The position numbers and the translations under genes were made by a program. 64,000 nucleotides of DNA from Haloarcula mannanilytica (GTDB lineage Archaea; Halobacteriota; Halobacteria; Halobacteriales; Haloarculaceae): assembly GCF_005406125.1 (NCBI RefSeq), contig NZ_BIXZ01000008.1, positions 62,001-126,000 on the forward strand. Reading direction: 5' to 3'. Below the pieces are notes generated by a model. The model was not told where the DNA came from, did no database searches, and was given only the letters and a program-made list of their open reading frames with translations. Each line of letters opens with the position of its first letter. Position 1 is the first letter of the stretch. Positions 32,963-41,662 of the stretch are shown piece by piece.

Positions 32963-34197
32963 GACTCCTCCGGATGGAACTCGAACGTGACGCCGTAGGT
33001 CGGATGGACGAGCGACACCAGGTCACCGTCCGTGAGTTCGACCGACTCCGGCGGGACGTTGCCGTGCCTGTCGGTCGGGTCCTCGCCCTCGGAGCGCAGG
33101 CGGTCGCGCCCGGGTGTCGAAAGAACCCGTTGCCAGCCGGCCCCTTTCTGGACGAACGTGCCGTTGAGGCTCCGGTCGTGGAGGTACCAGTCGCCGTCCT
33201 CGATGTCGAACTGGACCTGCACAGAGGAGATGTACTCCCCCTGTGGGTCCTCAATTGTTATCGATGCGGGGGGACCGTTCGCCCCTTCTCGGCCGATGGT
33301 ATCACCGGGTTCAACCGTGAACTGCCGGTCAGCCTGGATATACGTCACCGACGCCGTCGCGGGCGGCGTGGGGTCGCGCCGTTCGAGAACCTGTTTGAGA
33401 ACTGTCGCGTTCCGGTATCGGTCCCGGTAATGCGTCTGCGTGGCCCGTTCGACGATTTCCGCCAGGTAGTCCTCGCAGTCGGCCCCGAAATTTTGGGGGT
33501 TCACGCCGTCTTTCTTCGGGACGCTGCCCTTGAGCAGGAACAGGAGTATCTTCCCGATGGAATACACGTCCGACCACGGTCCCTGCCGAACGTCGGTCCG
33601 GCTGGCCTCGGCGACTTCGCGGGGCTTGAACGGCCCCAGAATCGTCGTCCCAGTGTTCCCGGAAGACGGGTCTCCCGTCGCGTCGAACCCCGTCGCCGTG
33701 TTGAAATCGATGAGCGTGGGTGTGATATCCGGCGTAAGCATCACGTTCTCGGGTTTCAGATCCCGATAGACGATTTCATTCTCGTGGAGAAAGCCCATCG
33801 CGTCACAGAGGTCGATGCCGATCTGGCGGACCTGCTCGCTGTCGTCGATTGGCCCGTGCTGGTCGATGACCTCGTCGAGTTCGATCCCGTCGACGATTAG
33901 CTGGACGACCAGGAACGGAACGTCGCGCTCCGTGACCTGGTCGTAGTAGTCCATCACGTTCTCGTGGCCGCCGGCCCGACGGATGCGCTCAAGCGAACCG
34001 ACCTCCTTTTTGAAGTACTCCTCGATGATGTCGGGGTCGTTCTGGGACTCGGTGTAGTTGGGGTATTTAACGGCAACCGTCTCGCCCGTCTCGATGTCTC
34101 TGGCGCGGAACGCCTTCGCGAACCCGCCTTTGCCGAGGAACTCACCGAGTTCGTACCGGCCGGCGATGACATCACCGCTTTCAGGTTCCCAGGTCAT
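32959..34197 (-). CDS. Ser/Thr protein kinase with C-terminal FHA domain
   Basis: A 412-residue Hanks-type kinase. The glycine loop is LGKGGFAKAF (residues 21-30), the ATP lysine Lys44 (VAVKYP), the helix C Glu65, the catalytic loop YRDLKPEN (144-151, Tyr in place of His), and the metal motif DFN (164-166, Asn in place of Gly). All catalytic residues are present, so it is probably active. The C-terminus (about 285-410) is an FHA domain (GDTIGREGANG, HDRSLNGTFVQKG), so it may bind its own or its partners' phosphothreonines. No TM segment. It sits between the vWA gene and the PP2C gene. Confidence 0.94.
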   Translation of the reverse strand: MTWEPESGDVIAGRYELGEFLGKGGFAKAFRARDIETGETVAVKYPNYTESQNDPDIIEEYFKKEVGSLERIRRAGGHENVMDYYDQVTERDVPFLVVQLIVDGIELDEVIDQHGPIDDSEQVRQIGIDLCDAMGFLHENEIVYRDLKPENVMLTPDITPTLIDFNTATGFDATGDPSSGNTGTTILGPFKPREVAEASRTDVRQGPWSDVYSIGKILLFLLKGSVPKKDGVNPQNFGADCEDYLAEIVERATQTHYRDRYRNATVLKQVLERRDPTPPATASVTYIQADRQFTVEPGDTIGREGANGPPASITIEDPQGEYISSVQVQFDIEDGDWYLHDRSLNGTFVQKGAGWQRVLSTPGRDRLRSEGEDPTDRHGNVPPESVELTDGDLVSLVHPTYGVTFEFHPEES

Positions 34198-34253
34198 GCG
34201 TCAGTTGTCGCTCCAACCTGCGACGCCGCTGCCGACCCCGTGGGCTGTTGGAG

Positions 34254-35438
34254 TCACTTCTGGATGCCGTCGTCAGTGACGATCTTCGTCGCCTTGTTCT
34301 GTTCCTTGCGGCCACCTTCCATCACAATCTGTGTCTCCCGCTCGGCCGTTTGGACGGCCTCGGTGTCCTCGCCGTGGATGCGCGTCATCCGCTCTAGCTG
34401 GGTCTGTGCCTCGGCGACGTTGCCCTTGCCGAGTTCGGTCTTGATGACCGTCTGGCGGTGGTCCACGTCGACCTGTTCGTTGTGTTCGGCCAGTTTCGCC
34501 TCGTCTTCGGTGTAATCAACCGTGATGGATTCCCTGGTCGTCTCACCACCGGCATTCAGCGTGACATCGGCCAGGGACACCGAGTCCCGAAGGTCGTGGG
34601 CTGGTGCGTGGATCTTCAGTACGACCCGCTGTGTCTCCCGTTCGAGGAGGTCGGGCAGCGGCACGACGGCCGCGTTGTCCTCCCAGTCAGGGTCCACGGA
34701 CTGGGTCTGTGGGAGCGACCGATACACCTCGCTGACCTCGACGCCGTCGGCCACGTCAAGTTCGAGGCGGGCGTCGGGCGCGACGACGGTACCGGCCTCT
34801 TCGACCGCGTCGCCGAAGAACGACTCGATGTCACCGGCGGCATCCAGATGGGTCCATTCGCCGCGGGCCACGGTCCCGAGCGTCCGGATGGTCTCCTCGC
34901 GGTAGTCGCTCCCGATGCCGGCCGCCTTTATTCGGATGCCCTCGCTGTCGATTTCGCGGGCCAGTTCGCCAAACGCCTCCGGGTCGTGGGAGTTGTCTTT
35001 CCCGTCAGAGAGGAGCAGGACCCGCCGGGCCGTGCTGTCGTCGCTGGGCAAATCACGCAGCGATGCCTTCGCTTCCAGCAGGCCGCTGTACATGTCGGTG
35101 CCGCCGCCGGCGGAGATATCGGCGACCGCGTCCACTGCCGTCTCGCGTGAAAGCGTCCCCCACCGCGTCGGCTCCAGTACCGTCGTGACCTCGTTGTCGA
35201 AGGCGATGATCGAGATGTAGTCGTCCTCGTCGAGCAGTCCGAACACCCACTCAGCGCCCGCGCGCGCCTGCTTGATGTCGTCGCCCGCCATCGACCCGCT
35301 CGCGTCGATGCAGAGAGCGATCTGTCGCGTGGGTTGTTCCTCCAGCCGTCCGGGTTCGACTTCGATTTCAGCGGTCAGTTTCGCCCCACCCGTCGGCACG
35401 TAGGGTCGGTTGACCTCACTCACGAGGGTAGCGGTCAT
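34254..35438 (-). CDS. von Willebrand factor A domain protein
   Basis: A 394-residue soluble protein whose vWA domain (about 38-215) has a complete MIDAS metal site: DASGS (residues 45-49), a Thr in GGGTDMYSG and an Asp in LLSDGKDNSHD. The following region (about 220-330) is beta-rich, and the end is a charged helical tail (ETQIVMEGGRKEQNKATK). It leads the signalling cluster, 56 nt before the kinase gene. vWA proteins with kinase and PP2C partners recall the TerY/TerP/PP2C triad of bacteria; orthology is not shown. A TATA box (35462-35471) and a perfect inverted repeat precede it. Confidence 0.92.
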   Translation of the reverse strand: MTATLVSEVNRPYVPTGGAKLTAEIEVEPGRLEEQPTRQIALCIDASGSMAGDDIKQARAGAEWVFGLLDEDDYISIIAFDNEVTTVLEPTRWGTLSRETAVDAVADISAGGGTDMYSGLLEAKASLRDLPSDDSTARRVLLLSDGKDNSHDPEAFGELAREIDSEGIRIKAAGIGSDYREETIRTLGTVARGEWTHLDAAGDIESFFGDAVEEAGTVVAPDARLELDVADGVEVSEVYRSLPQTQSVDPDWEDNAAVVPLPDLLERETQRVVLKIHAPAHDLRDSVSLADVTLNAGGETTRESITVDYTEDEAKLAEHNEQVDVDHRQTVIKTELGKGNVAEAQTQLERMTRIHGEDTEAVQTAERETQIVMEGGRKEQNKATKIVTDDGIQK

Positions 35439-35461
35439 ACTGTTAGTTGGGTCATACGGAG

Positions 35462-35492
35462 TAATTATATGTTTCCCTCAAATCGAGGGAAA
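35462..35492 (-). promoter_or_regulatory. Promoter of the signalling cluster with inverted repeat
   Basis: The TATA element CATATAATTA (35462-35471) is centred about 28 nt before ATG 35438. Directly upstream of it is the perfect 8-bp inverted repeat TTTCCCTC/GAGGGAAA with a 5-nt spacer (35472-35492), overlapping the BRE position. This is a good candidate operator for the cluster. Confidence 0.6.
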
Positions 35493-35542
35493 AAAGGTCC
35501 ACCCGCTACTCGGGCCGGTAGTCTGTAGCTACCAGCTGTCTC

Positions 35543-36166
35543 TCAGTAGTAGGTGCTACCTACATCACCTGTCTCGACTCGATTCCCGACCCAGAGAAGT
35601 GTGCCGAGCAGTGCCACGACAGTGATAGGGAGGAGCCACTGAAACAGCGAGAGGATTCCAGCGCTCGCCTGAACACCGACGACAAGCAGAACGGTCGGAC
35701 CACAGCAGGCGAATCCAGAGAGCAGACCCGGCAGGCCCGCCGCGGCCCCTGCGCCTGGGCCGAGACGGCAGGCTGACGGGCCGCGCCACGCAACGACGGA
35801 GACGGCCAAGTTGAGTCCGACCAGGGTTGCCAGGACGCCGCCAAGCAGGATGTTCAGCGGCGCGACGAGCAGTTCGACCGGGCCGGCGACTACCAGCGCG
35901 ACCGGTTCCCACTGGAACGGTCCGACCTGCCGGAACGCACGAGTGAGGGGGTTACTGACGACTGAGATCTCGTATCCAGGCTGGCCGAACCCGAGGTGTC
36001 TGAGGCCGACGAGATACGACAGGAAGTACGACAGTCCCGTCACGCCCAGCGTTACTCGCCCGTCGTTGCGGGTGAGTGCCCCCCGGAGCGCGATAGCCGT
36101 CCTCCGAAGCAAGCCTTCGATTCTGGCGGCTATACCGGGCTCACTCGGCGTGCTGTCAGTCGACAT
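35543..36166 (-). CDS. Polytopic membrane protein with CCGPTVL motif
   Basis: About 207 residues with five or so hydrophobic segments. A Cys-Cys pair sits in GFACCGPTVLLVVGVQ, recalling metal-handling or thiol membrane proteins, but I cannot assign it. The N-terminus (STDSTPSEPGIAARIEGLLRR) is cytoplasmic and basic. The start at 36166 overlaps the upstream DUF3179 gene by 11 nt, so the two are translationally linked. A function together with that secreted or lipid-anchored protein is inference. Confidence 0.75.
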   Translation of the reverse strand: MSTDSTPSEPGIAARIEGLLRRTAIALRGALTRNDGRVTLGVTGLSYFLSYLVGLRHLGFGQPGYEISVVSNPLTRAFRQVGPFQWEPVALVVAGPVELLVAPLNILLGGVLATLVGLNLAVSVVAWRGPSACRLGPGAGAAAGLPGLLSGFACCGPTVLLVVGVQASAGILSLFQWLLPITVVALLGTLLWVGNRVETGDVGSTYY

Positions 36167-37280
36167 ACGCACTCCCCGGATAGAAGCCAGCCCAGGCGAA
36201 CCACATCGCATCGAAGGCCAGTGAGCGGTCCAGCGGCAGTGAATCGGCGTCGTGTGTCGTTCCGTCAATCACGTAGCCGCCATCTGTCGCTTCGACCGTC
36301 ACCGACCCCGGGTTCGCGTAGACGTAGCCAGTCTCTAAGGCGGTGTCGGCAACGGCCACGTACGGTGTGTCCTCGATGCGGCCGGTCAGCACACGCTGCC
36401 TGAGCAGCGTCTCCTTGTCGAACGCAATCGCCCCGACCGCTGTCCGGGACCCGATAACGACGGCCTTCGGATGGGCACGCCCATCGCTTTGCAGCGGTTC
36501 GAACAGCGTCCGAGTACTCGAATAGTAGCCACGCGTCTCGTTGTACTGGCCGTACGGATCGACACCATACCGCCGTGAGAAGCCGGTGTCTTCGGTCAGG
36601 ACAGCGGTTTCCGGAAAGGCGCTGGACCAGCGTTTCCACGTCGTCCAAATCACTCGGAACTCCTGCAGCGACTCGCCCGTTAGTGGGCCTTTAATCGCCG
36701 TCGCCAGCATCTGTGGCCACCAGCTATCGGTGCCCCGGTCGTACATCGTCAGATTCGAGTTCACCAGCCGTCCGGAGACGCCGAACTCTGTCGGGCCGCG
36801 TTCGAACCCCTGTGCAGTGCCCGTCAGCGGGCAGTAGGTGATGGCGACAGAATCGCCGGCGATAGTGTCGTTGACGATCTCGTGGTGGACAAGAATGTAC
36901 TGCGGGTACGCTTTCGCTTCCCCATCGCGGACCACGCCGAACACTGGGTCGTCCGGATCGAGCGTTTCCGGTGGCGTGTCGGCAAACGTCGGGTCGTCGA
37001 TGGCCGGGATCCCGTCCTTGGGAACGCCGCCGCTGACAATGCTCTCTTCGAGAGTCCTAATGTCGTAGTCCAGATACAGTCGGCTGTCAGCTGTCGGCGG
37101 TTTGGACCCGTCGGACTGGTCGGTTGCCGTCGACACTGCGCTGGGCCCGGTATCGGCTCCGGACGCGGAACCGGTCCCAGCGGATTCAGCACCCGAATTG
37201 TCGTCTCCCACACAGCCGGCGCTGCCGAGAGTCACACCGGTACCGAACGTAACGAGAAGTTGCCGACGGGAGAGCCCCAT
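36156..37280 (-). CDS. DUF3179 lipoprotein
   Basis: A 374-residue protein starting MGLSRRQLLVTFGTG, a twin-arginine-type signal ending in a lipobox-like LGSAGC, followed by a Ser/Asp/Thr-rich linker. The main domain (from about residue 70) fits DUF3179: VFGVVRDGEAKAYPQYILVH and VAITYCPLTGTAQGF, then VSGRLVNSNLTMYDRGTDSW. The family's role is unknown; it is secreted or lipid-anchored on the cell surface. Start at 37280 places the signal at the N-terminus. It overlaps the next membrane-protein gene. Confidence 0.9.
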   Translation of the reverse strand: MGLSRRQLLVTFGTGVTLGSAGCVGDDNSGAESAGTGSASGADTGPSAVSTATDQSDGSKPPTADSRLYLDYDIRTLEESIVSGGVPKDGIPAIDDPTFADTPPETLDPDDPVFGVVRDGEAKAYPQYILVHHEIVNDTIAGDSVAITYCPLTGTAQGFERGPTEFGVSGRLVNSNLTMYDRGTDSWWPQMLATAIKGPLTGESLQEFRVIWTTWKRWSSAFPETAVLTEDTGFSRRYGVDPYGQYNETRGYYSSTRTLFEPLQSDGRAHPKAVVIGSRTAVGAIAFDKETLLRQRVLTGRIEDTPYVAVADTALETGYVYANPGSVTVEATDGGYVIDGTTHDADSLPLDRSLAFDAMWFAWAGFYPGSAYVD

Positions 37281-37376
37281 ACAGTGTGTGAGTTTGCCAA
37301 CCACTAAGTCTCGCGGTGAGGGGCCGGTAACTCCCTGTCTGTCCGCTCACCGCGGCAAGTACCGCGGCCGAACCAT

Positions 37377-38015
37377 CTAGCTGACGAGGTCAGCGACAAG
37401 CGATGAGACGTATTCCATTTCGTCCTCGTTTACGCCATGGCCCATTCCCTCGTAGATGCGTTCCTCTACGTCTCCGTTCAGTTGTTCGAAGACCGAAGCG
37501 GTGACATGAACGCGTTCCTCGGGGATATGCGGATCAACGTCGCTACAGCCCAGAAACACCGGCGTCTCCTCGATGTCACCCTCGTACTCACTTTCGTCGA
37601 TGGTTTCGCCGATGAGACCGCCACTGAGGGCCACCAGGCCGCCGTAGCGTTGTGGGTTGCGGGCGACGAACTCGCTTGCGAGACAGGCACCTTGTGAGAA
37701 GCCCAAGACGAGGACTTGCTTGGTCGGGATTCCGGCTTGCTCTGCTTCGGTGATAGCGTCCTCGATGGTTTGCAGTCCCGATGTCCGACCGGGTTCGTTC
37801 TGCTCGACCGGCGAGAGGAAGGAGTTGGGGTACCAGGTGTTGCGCGCGGCCTGGGGTGCAAGCAGTGCCAGCCCCTCCTGCTGGAACTCCGCCCCCATCT
37901 GGACGATACTTCGGGCAGTCGCACCTCGGCCGTGGACCAGTATCGCGGCCGCGCTGGCCTCTGACAGCGCAGTTCCCGCGGTTACGAGCTGTTGGTCCTG
38001 GTGTGGGCCGCTCAT
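37377..38015 (-). CDS. Alpha/beta-hydrolase (phospholipase/carboxylesterase type)
   Basis: A 212-residue esterase-fold protein with the catalytic serine in VLGFSQGACLASEF (GFSQG), an acid near FLGCSDVDPHIP and the His in YEGMGHGVNEDE. The oxyanion-hole region is AILVHGRGATARS. It matches the family of small esterases and phospholipase/carboxylesterase proteins. The frame extends upstream but that part is a shadow of Arg/Pro-rich sequence, so I start at MSGPHQDQ. The next gene upstream on this strand is a two-domain VOC protein. Confidence 0.88.
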   Translation of the reverse strand: MSGPHQDQQLVTAGTALSEASAAAILVHGRGATARSIVQMGAEFQQEGLALLAPQAARNTWYPNSFLSPVEQNEPGRTSGLQTIEDAITEAEQAGIPTKQVLVLGFSQGACLASEFVARNPQRYGGLVALSGGLIGETIDESEYEGDIEETPVFLGCSDVDPHIPEERVHVTASVFEQLNGDVEERIYEGMGHGVNEDEMEYVSSLVADLVS

Positions 38016-38181
38016 CGTTTTTCTCCCAGTTGGTGGCTGCGTCCTGTCAATATTTCCCGATCTGGTTCTGTTCCCATTCGTCCATCCTCTGAAGCAAGCC
38101 GCCGTGCTGTGTGCATACCCCAGGTAGCGGGCGGAGATACTTGACTTGGCACATCGATCAGTGTGCCGAAACGTCCCGATT

Positions 38182-39015
38182 TCAGGTTCGCAGTCGGAGT
38201 TCGATGTCGTCGCCATCCCGCACCGCGATGCCGGTGTCGGTTTCAGAGACGGCGTAGTCGGACCGGCGGAGACGCTCGCGTACCGCATCAAGGCTCGTTC
38301 GGTCGGGCAGCCGAACCTCGAACCAAGCCAGTCCCTGCCCGTGATGGGGCTCAGATCGCCCCTGCCAGACGTTGGCGCCGATATGATGGTGGTAGTCGCC
38401 GGCCGCCAGAAACACCGCACCGTCGTACGTAGCTCTGACTCGCAATCCGAGTGCGTCGGCGTAGAATGACCGGGCGGCCGCAACAGACGAGACCTCCAGA
38501 TGCACGTGTCCGATATCGGACCCGGCGGGCATCGACTGCTCGCCGGTCCCAACGGCGGAAACGGACTGCATATCAAGCGGTTCTGTCCCCATCTCGACAT
38601 GCTCGGACGGCGTCTCAGTCCACGACTCCTTGGGCCGGTCCCGGTATATCTCGACGCCGTTTCCGGCCGGGTCCGATAGATACAGCGCCTCGCTAACGCC
38701 GTGATCGGACGCACCGGAGAGCGTCCACACCGATTCGATACGGCGGAGTGCATCACCCAATGCGGATCGCGACGGAACGCGGAAGGCGATGTGGTACAGC
38801 CCGGTCCCTGCCGGACCTCTCGCCGGTGCGTCCGGCCGATGGATCAGTACCAGAAGCTCCCGGTCGCCCACACCGAGTACCGTCCGGTCTCTGCCCGAAT
38901 CCAGAACAGTCAGCCCCACGACATCACGATAGAAATCAACGACCGGGGACGACTCAGCGACGGTCAGCGCCACCCGTCCGATGTCGGATTCCGACGGGAG
39001 AGAGGATTTGTCCAT
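38182..39015 (-). CDS. Two-domain VOC (glyoxalase/dioxygenase) family protein
   Basis: A 277-residue protein with two vicinal oxygen chelate domains (about 10-125 and 150-275). The first has IGRVALTVAESSPVVDFYRD, VPSRSALGDALRR and DPAGNGVEIY; the second has IGHVHLEVSSVAAARSFYAD, YHHHIGANVW and a C-terminal DGDDIELRL. The arrangement matches CatE-like proteins that cleave catechols, but the metal ligands are only partly evident and substrate is unknown. Start at 39015 keeps a normal N-terminus. It may form an operon with the esterase gene, 166 nt downstream. Confidence 0.88.
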   Translation of the reverse strand: MDKSSLPSESDIGRVALTVAESSPVVDFYRDVVGLTVLDSGRDRTVLGVGDRELLVLIHRPDAPARGPAGTGLYHIAFRVPSRSALGDALRRIESVWTLSGASDHGVSEALYLSDPAGNGVEIYRDRPKESWTETPSEHVEMGTEPLDMQSVSAVGTGEQSMPAGSDIGHVHLEVSSVAAARSFYADALGLRVRATYDGAVFLAAGDYHHHIGANVWQGRSEPHHGQGLAWFEVRLPDRTSLDAVRERLRRSDYAVSETDTGIAVRDGDDIELRLRT

Positions 39016-39261
39016 ACCGATAGTAGGTGTAGACAGCCTATAATCCTGGGTGACAGCCGCCCAATCAGCAGTGGAAGAACGCAGCAGTCTCGCACCAGAC
39101 TGGTCTATCATCGCGGTTCAGGTCGAGAGACCACGTGGACACGCTGTTATAAGGATAATAAAATTCAGACACAACTGTTCACAATATATTTCGTTGCAGG
39201 AAATATCCATAAACTATTACGGAGTAAAGGCAGAGTCGTGTGTTAACCTTCATCAGAGTAG

Positions 39262-39270
39262 TACTATAAC
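39262..39270 (+). promoter_or_regulatory. TATA box of the UPF0058 gene
   Basis: TACTATAAC centred about 31 nt before ATG 39297; it supports the ATG over the upstream TTG. Confidence 0.5.
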
Positions 39271-39296
39271 CTTCGAGTTGCTACCTTGGGTTGACT

Positions 39297-39533
39297 ATGA
39301 AAAAGCAGGAGCTCATCCACCTTCACGGCCTGCTTGCACAGGTACAGAACCACTACGAAGCCGAATCCGGGACAGAAGTAGACCACGACGAATACGAGGA
39401 ACTGGGCGTCAAGCCGACATCGATTCACAAGTCGAAAACTGACCACAAGGCCGCTGTCTTTGCGATTGCTGATGGAATTGCATCTGAAATGTCTGACGAA
39501 GCTAAAGAGCCTGTTTCTGCCGCCGCGGACTAA
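39297..39533 (+). CDS. UPF0058 family protein
   Basis: A 78-residue acidic helical protein beginning MKKQELIHLHGLLAQV, the signature start of archaeal UPF0058. Later elements are DEYEELGVKPTSIHKSKTDH and AAVFAIADGIASEM. Function unknown; the family is widely conserved in haloarchaea. The TATA-like element 31 nt upstream fits a nearly leaderless transcript. Confidence 0.88.
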   Translation: MKKQELIHLHGLLAQVQNHYEAESGTEVDHDEYEELGVKPTSIHKSKTDHKAAVFAIADGIASEMSDEAKEPVSAAAD

Positions 39534-39670
39534 CGCTCGTCCGTAGTTTCTACGCAGTGTTCCCCGGAGAGCGACGCCATTAGTGACTGGATAACTACTG
39601 TCAGGCTCGTATCAGAACCGCCATACGCTCAAGAGGAACGAAGCTACACGACGCTCCCCGTCGGTCCCGC

Positions 39671-40129
39671 TTACTCGTCGATCAGTTCCTCAAACTCGGG
39701 CAACACGTCGTCCGACTCGTCCTCGGATTGGCTCGACGACGAGTCCTCAGCCGACGCTGTCTCCGTGGACGACTCGCCCTCGTCGGATTCCTCCGGGATC
39801 TCCTCGATTTCGAGCACGTCGAGCGGGATGTTTTCGAGCCGTTGCCCGATCTCCTTGCGGGCGATTCGGGCAGCGTGTTCGTCCCGTTCGACGTTGAACA
39901 CAGTCATCTCCAGTTCCAGTGCGACGAGGCTCTCGTCTGCAGCGAGGAAGGCCGGTTCGAGCGTCTCACCGCAGTGCGGGCAGTGGCGATCACCCATGTT
40001 GATCTCGACGTAGTTGAGATCGGGATTCAGCATCTCCCCCGTCTTCGAGATGGCGATGCGAACTGCCTCGTCCGCGGACGCCACGTCGTACACTGGGACT
40101 GCGGCCTCGACGACAACTCGGCAATTCAT
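39671..40129 (-). CDS. UPF0212/DUF555 protein
   Basis: A 152-residue protein with the DUF555 core: MNCRVVVEAAVPVYDVASAD, AVRIAISKTGEMLNPDLNYV and the zinc-like pair HCPHCGETLEPAF, followed by LVALELEMTVFNVERDEHAA. Only archaeal members are known and the role is unknown. A long acidic Ser/Glu tail (about 115-152) is typical of halophiles. A TATA element (40150-40157) lies 24 nt before the ATG, which fixes the start. Confidence 0.9.
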   Translation of the reverse strand: MNCRVVVEAAVPVYDVASADEAVRIAISKTGEMLNPDLNYVEINMGDRHCPHCGETLEPAFLAADESLVALELEMTVFNVERDEHAARIARKEIGQRLENIPLDVLEIEEIPEESDEGESSTETASAEDSSSSQSEDESDDVLPEFEELIDE

Positions 40130-40149
40130 ACACGCATGTTCGTTTTCCA

Positions 40150-40157
40150 ATATAATG
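40150..40157 (-). promoter_or_regulatory. TATA box of the DUF555 gene
   Basis: CATTATAT on the minus strand, centred about 24 nt before ATG 40129; leaderless spacing. Confidence 0.6.
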
Positions 40158-40379
40158 AAGGTTAGCCCTGAATCGGGGATCACCCCACACCCCATATATC
40201 GTGGTATAGAAGGACGGAAAGCACCGTTGAGTACCACAGGCGCGAGCGACGCGAGACATCACAACGGCAAAAATCAGTGACAGATGGAACAGATATAAAG
40301 ACTGCTGGTGGAGAGATGCCACCAAGCGTGTGAACGGAACTCGTAACGCCATTACCTGCGGGACCGTTCCGAACAGACA

Positions 40380-41288
40380 ATGGAACAGGGCGTCATCGAT
40401 GTCGGGTCACTGGCCGGCGGTATCGATTTGCAGGCAACTGTCGAGAGCGGACAGTCCTACCTTTGGAACCGGGAGGACGGCACAATGTATCAGCGCGACG
40501 GGGCGACCGGCAGCGACGCGTGGTACTGGACGACGGTCCGCCGTGACGGGTCGCCAGCGGTCCTCCGCGTCCGCCAACGAAACGGGGACCTCGAATGGGA
40601 GTCGACAGTTGACGCCGAGCGGGACCTCAGACGCCTGCTTCGCCTCGATGATGACCTCCCTGCAATAAGGGAGACAGCGCCAGAGGATGACGTGGTCCAG
40701 TCGGCCTATGATACGTTCTGGGGGATGCGGCTGGTGCAGGACCCGCCGTTCGGGACCCTCATCTCGTTCATCTGTTCGGCCCAGATGCGGGTCGCGCGGA
40801 TCCACAGCATGCAGCAGTCGCTCCGGGATGCGTTCGGCGAAGCGGTCGAATTCGACGGCCGGACGTACAACGCCTATCCGACGGCCGATGCGCTGGCCGA
40901 AACGACGGAGGAGCGGCTTCGGGACCTCGGACTGGGCTACCGCGCGCCGTACGTCCAGCGCACTGCGGAAATGGTCGCAACCGGCGAGGCTGACCCCGAG
41001 GAAACCGTGGGCCTCAGCTACGAGGACGCCAGGAAGTCGCTCACCCGGTTCGTCGGCGTCGGCGACAAGGTCGCGGACTGCATCTTGCTGTTCTCGCTTG
41101 GCTACCTCGAAGCGGTCCCGCTAGACACGTGGATCCGTTCGACCATCGAGGAGTACTACCCGGAGTGTGATCGGGGGAACTACACCGACACGTCCCGGGC
41201 CATCCGAGATGCACTCGGCGGCGAGTACGCCGGCTACACGCAGACGTACCTCTTCCATTATCTCCGAACGGGTAGTGACGAGAACTGA
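40380..41288 (+). CDS. ogg: 8-oxoguanine-type DNA glycosylase (OGG1 family)
   Basis: A 302-residue base-excision glycosylase. The N-terminal beta domain (SGQSYLWNREDGTMYQ) is followed by the helical domain with FGTLISFICSAQMRVARIHS and the helix-hairpin-helix GVGDKVADCILLFSLG, with catalytic Lys in VGDKVADC and catalytic Asp in PLDTWIRST. It removes oxidised purines and nicks DNA through its lyase activity. The arrangement is closer to OGG1 than AlkA because of the KVADC motif. Confidence 0.9.
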   Translation: MEQGVIDVGSLAGGIDLQATVESGQSYLWNREDGTMYQRDGATGSDAWYWTTVRRDGSPAVLRVRQRNGDLEWESTVDAERDLRRLLRLDDDLPAIRETAPEDDVVQSAYDTFWGMRLVQDPPFGTLISFICSAQMRVARIHSMQQSLRDAFGEAVEFDGRTYNAYPTADALAETTEERLRDLGLGYRAPYVQRTAEMVATGEADPEETVGLSYEDARKSLTRFVGVGDKVADCILLFSLGYLEAVPLDTWIRSTIEEYYPECDRGNYTDTSRAIRDALGGEYAGYTQTYLFHYLRTGSDEN

Positions 41289-41340
41289 CGCGGTGTGGTG
41301 GAGCGATAGTATAACAGAGCACGACGGCAAACCCCCGGAT

Positions 41341-41616
41341 ATGGCTCGCACGCGAGCACACGTGTTCGTCTCCGGTCGTGTTCAGGGCGTCTACTACAGA
41401 GCGACCACGCGGGAGCGCGCACAGGACCAGGGCGTCGACGGGTGGGTCCGGAACCTCGACGACGGCCGCGTCGAAGCGGTGTTCGAAGGCCCCGAAGACG
41501 ATGTGGACGCGATGGTCGAGTTCTGCCACGAAGGAAGCGACCGTGCAGACGTGACCGATGTCGAAGTAGAGTACGAGGACCCCGACGGCATCGACGGCTT
41601 CGAGGTCCGCTGGTAG
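41341..41616 (+). CDS. acyP: Acylphosphatase
   Basis: A 91-residue acylphosphatase with the characteristic VSGRVQGVYYRATTRERAQ (catalytic Arg) and GWVRNLDDGRVEAVFEG (catalytic Asn). It hydrolyses acyl phosphates; physiological role is unclear. Start at 41341: a TATA-like element (agtataac, 41308-41315) lies about 30 nt before it. Confidence 0.95.
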   Translation: MARTRAHVFVSGRVQGVYYRATTRERAQDQGVDGWVRNLDDGRVEAVFEGPEDDVDAMVEFCHEGSDRADVTDVEVEYEDPDGIDGFEVRW

Positions 41617-41662
41617 GCCGCCGTCCCGTAGCATTACTTCACTGGCGACCGAAGCCGCGAGT

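Noticed and set aside
37377-38756. 459-codon frame including the esterase
   Set aside because: Only the C-terminal 212 residues are protein-like; the upstream part is a shadow between two real genes.
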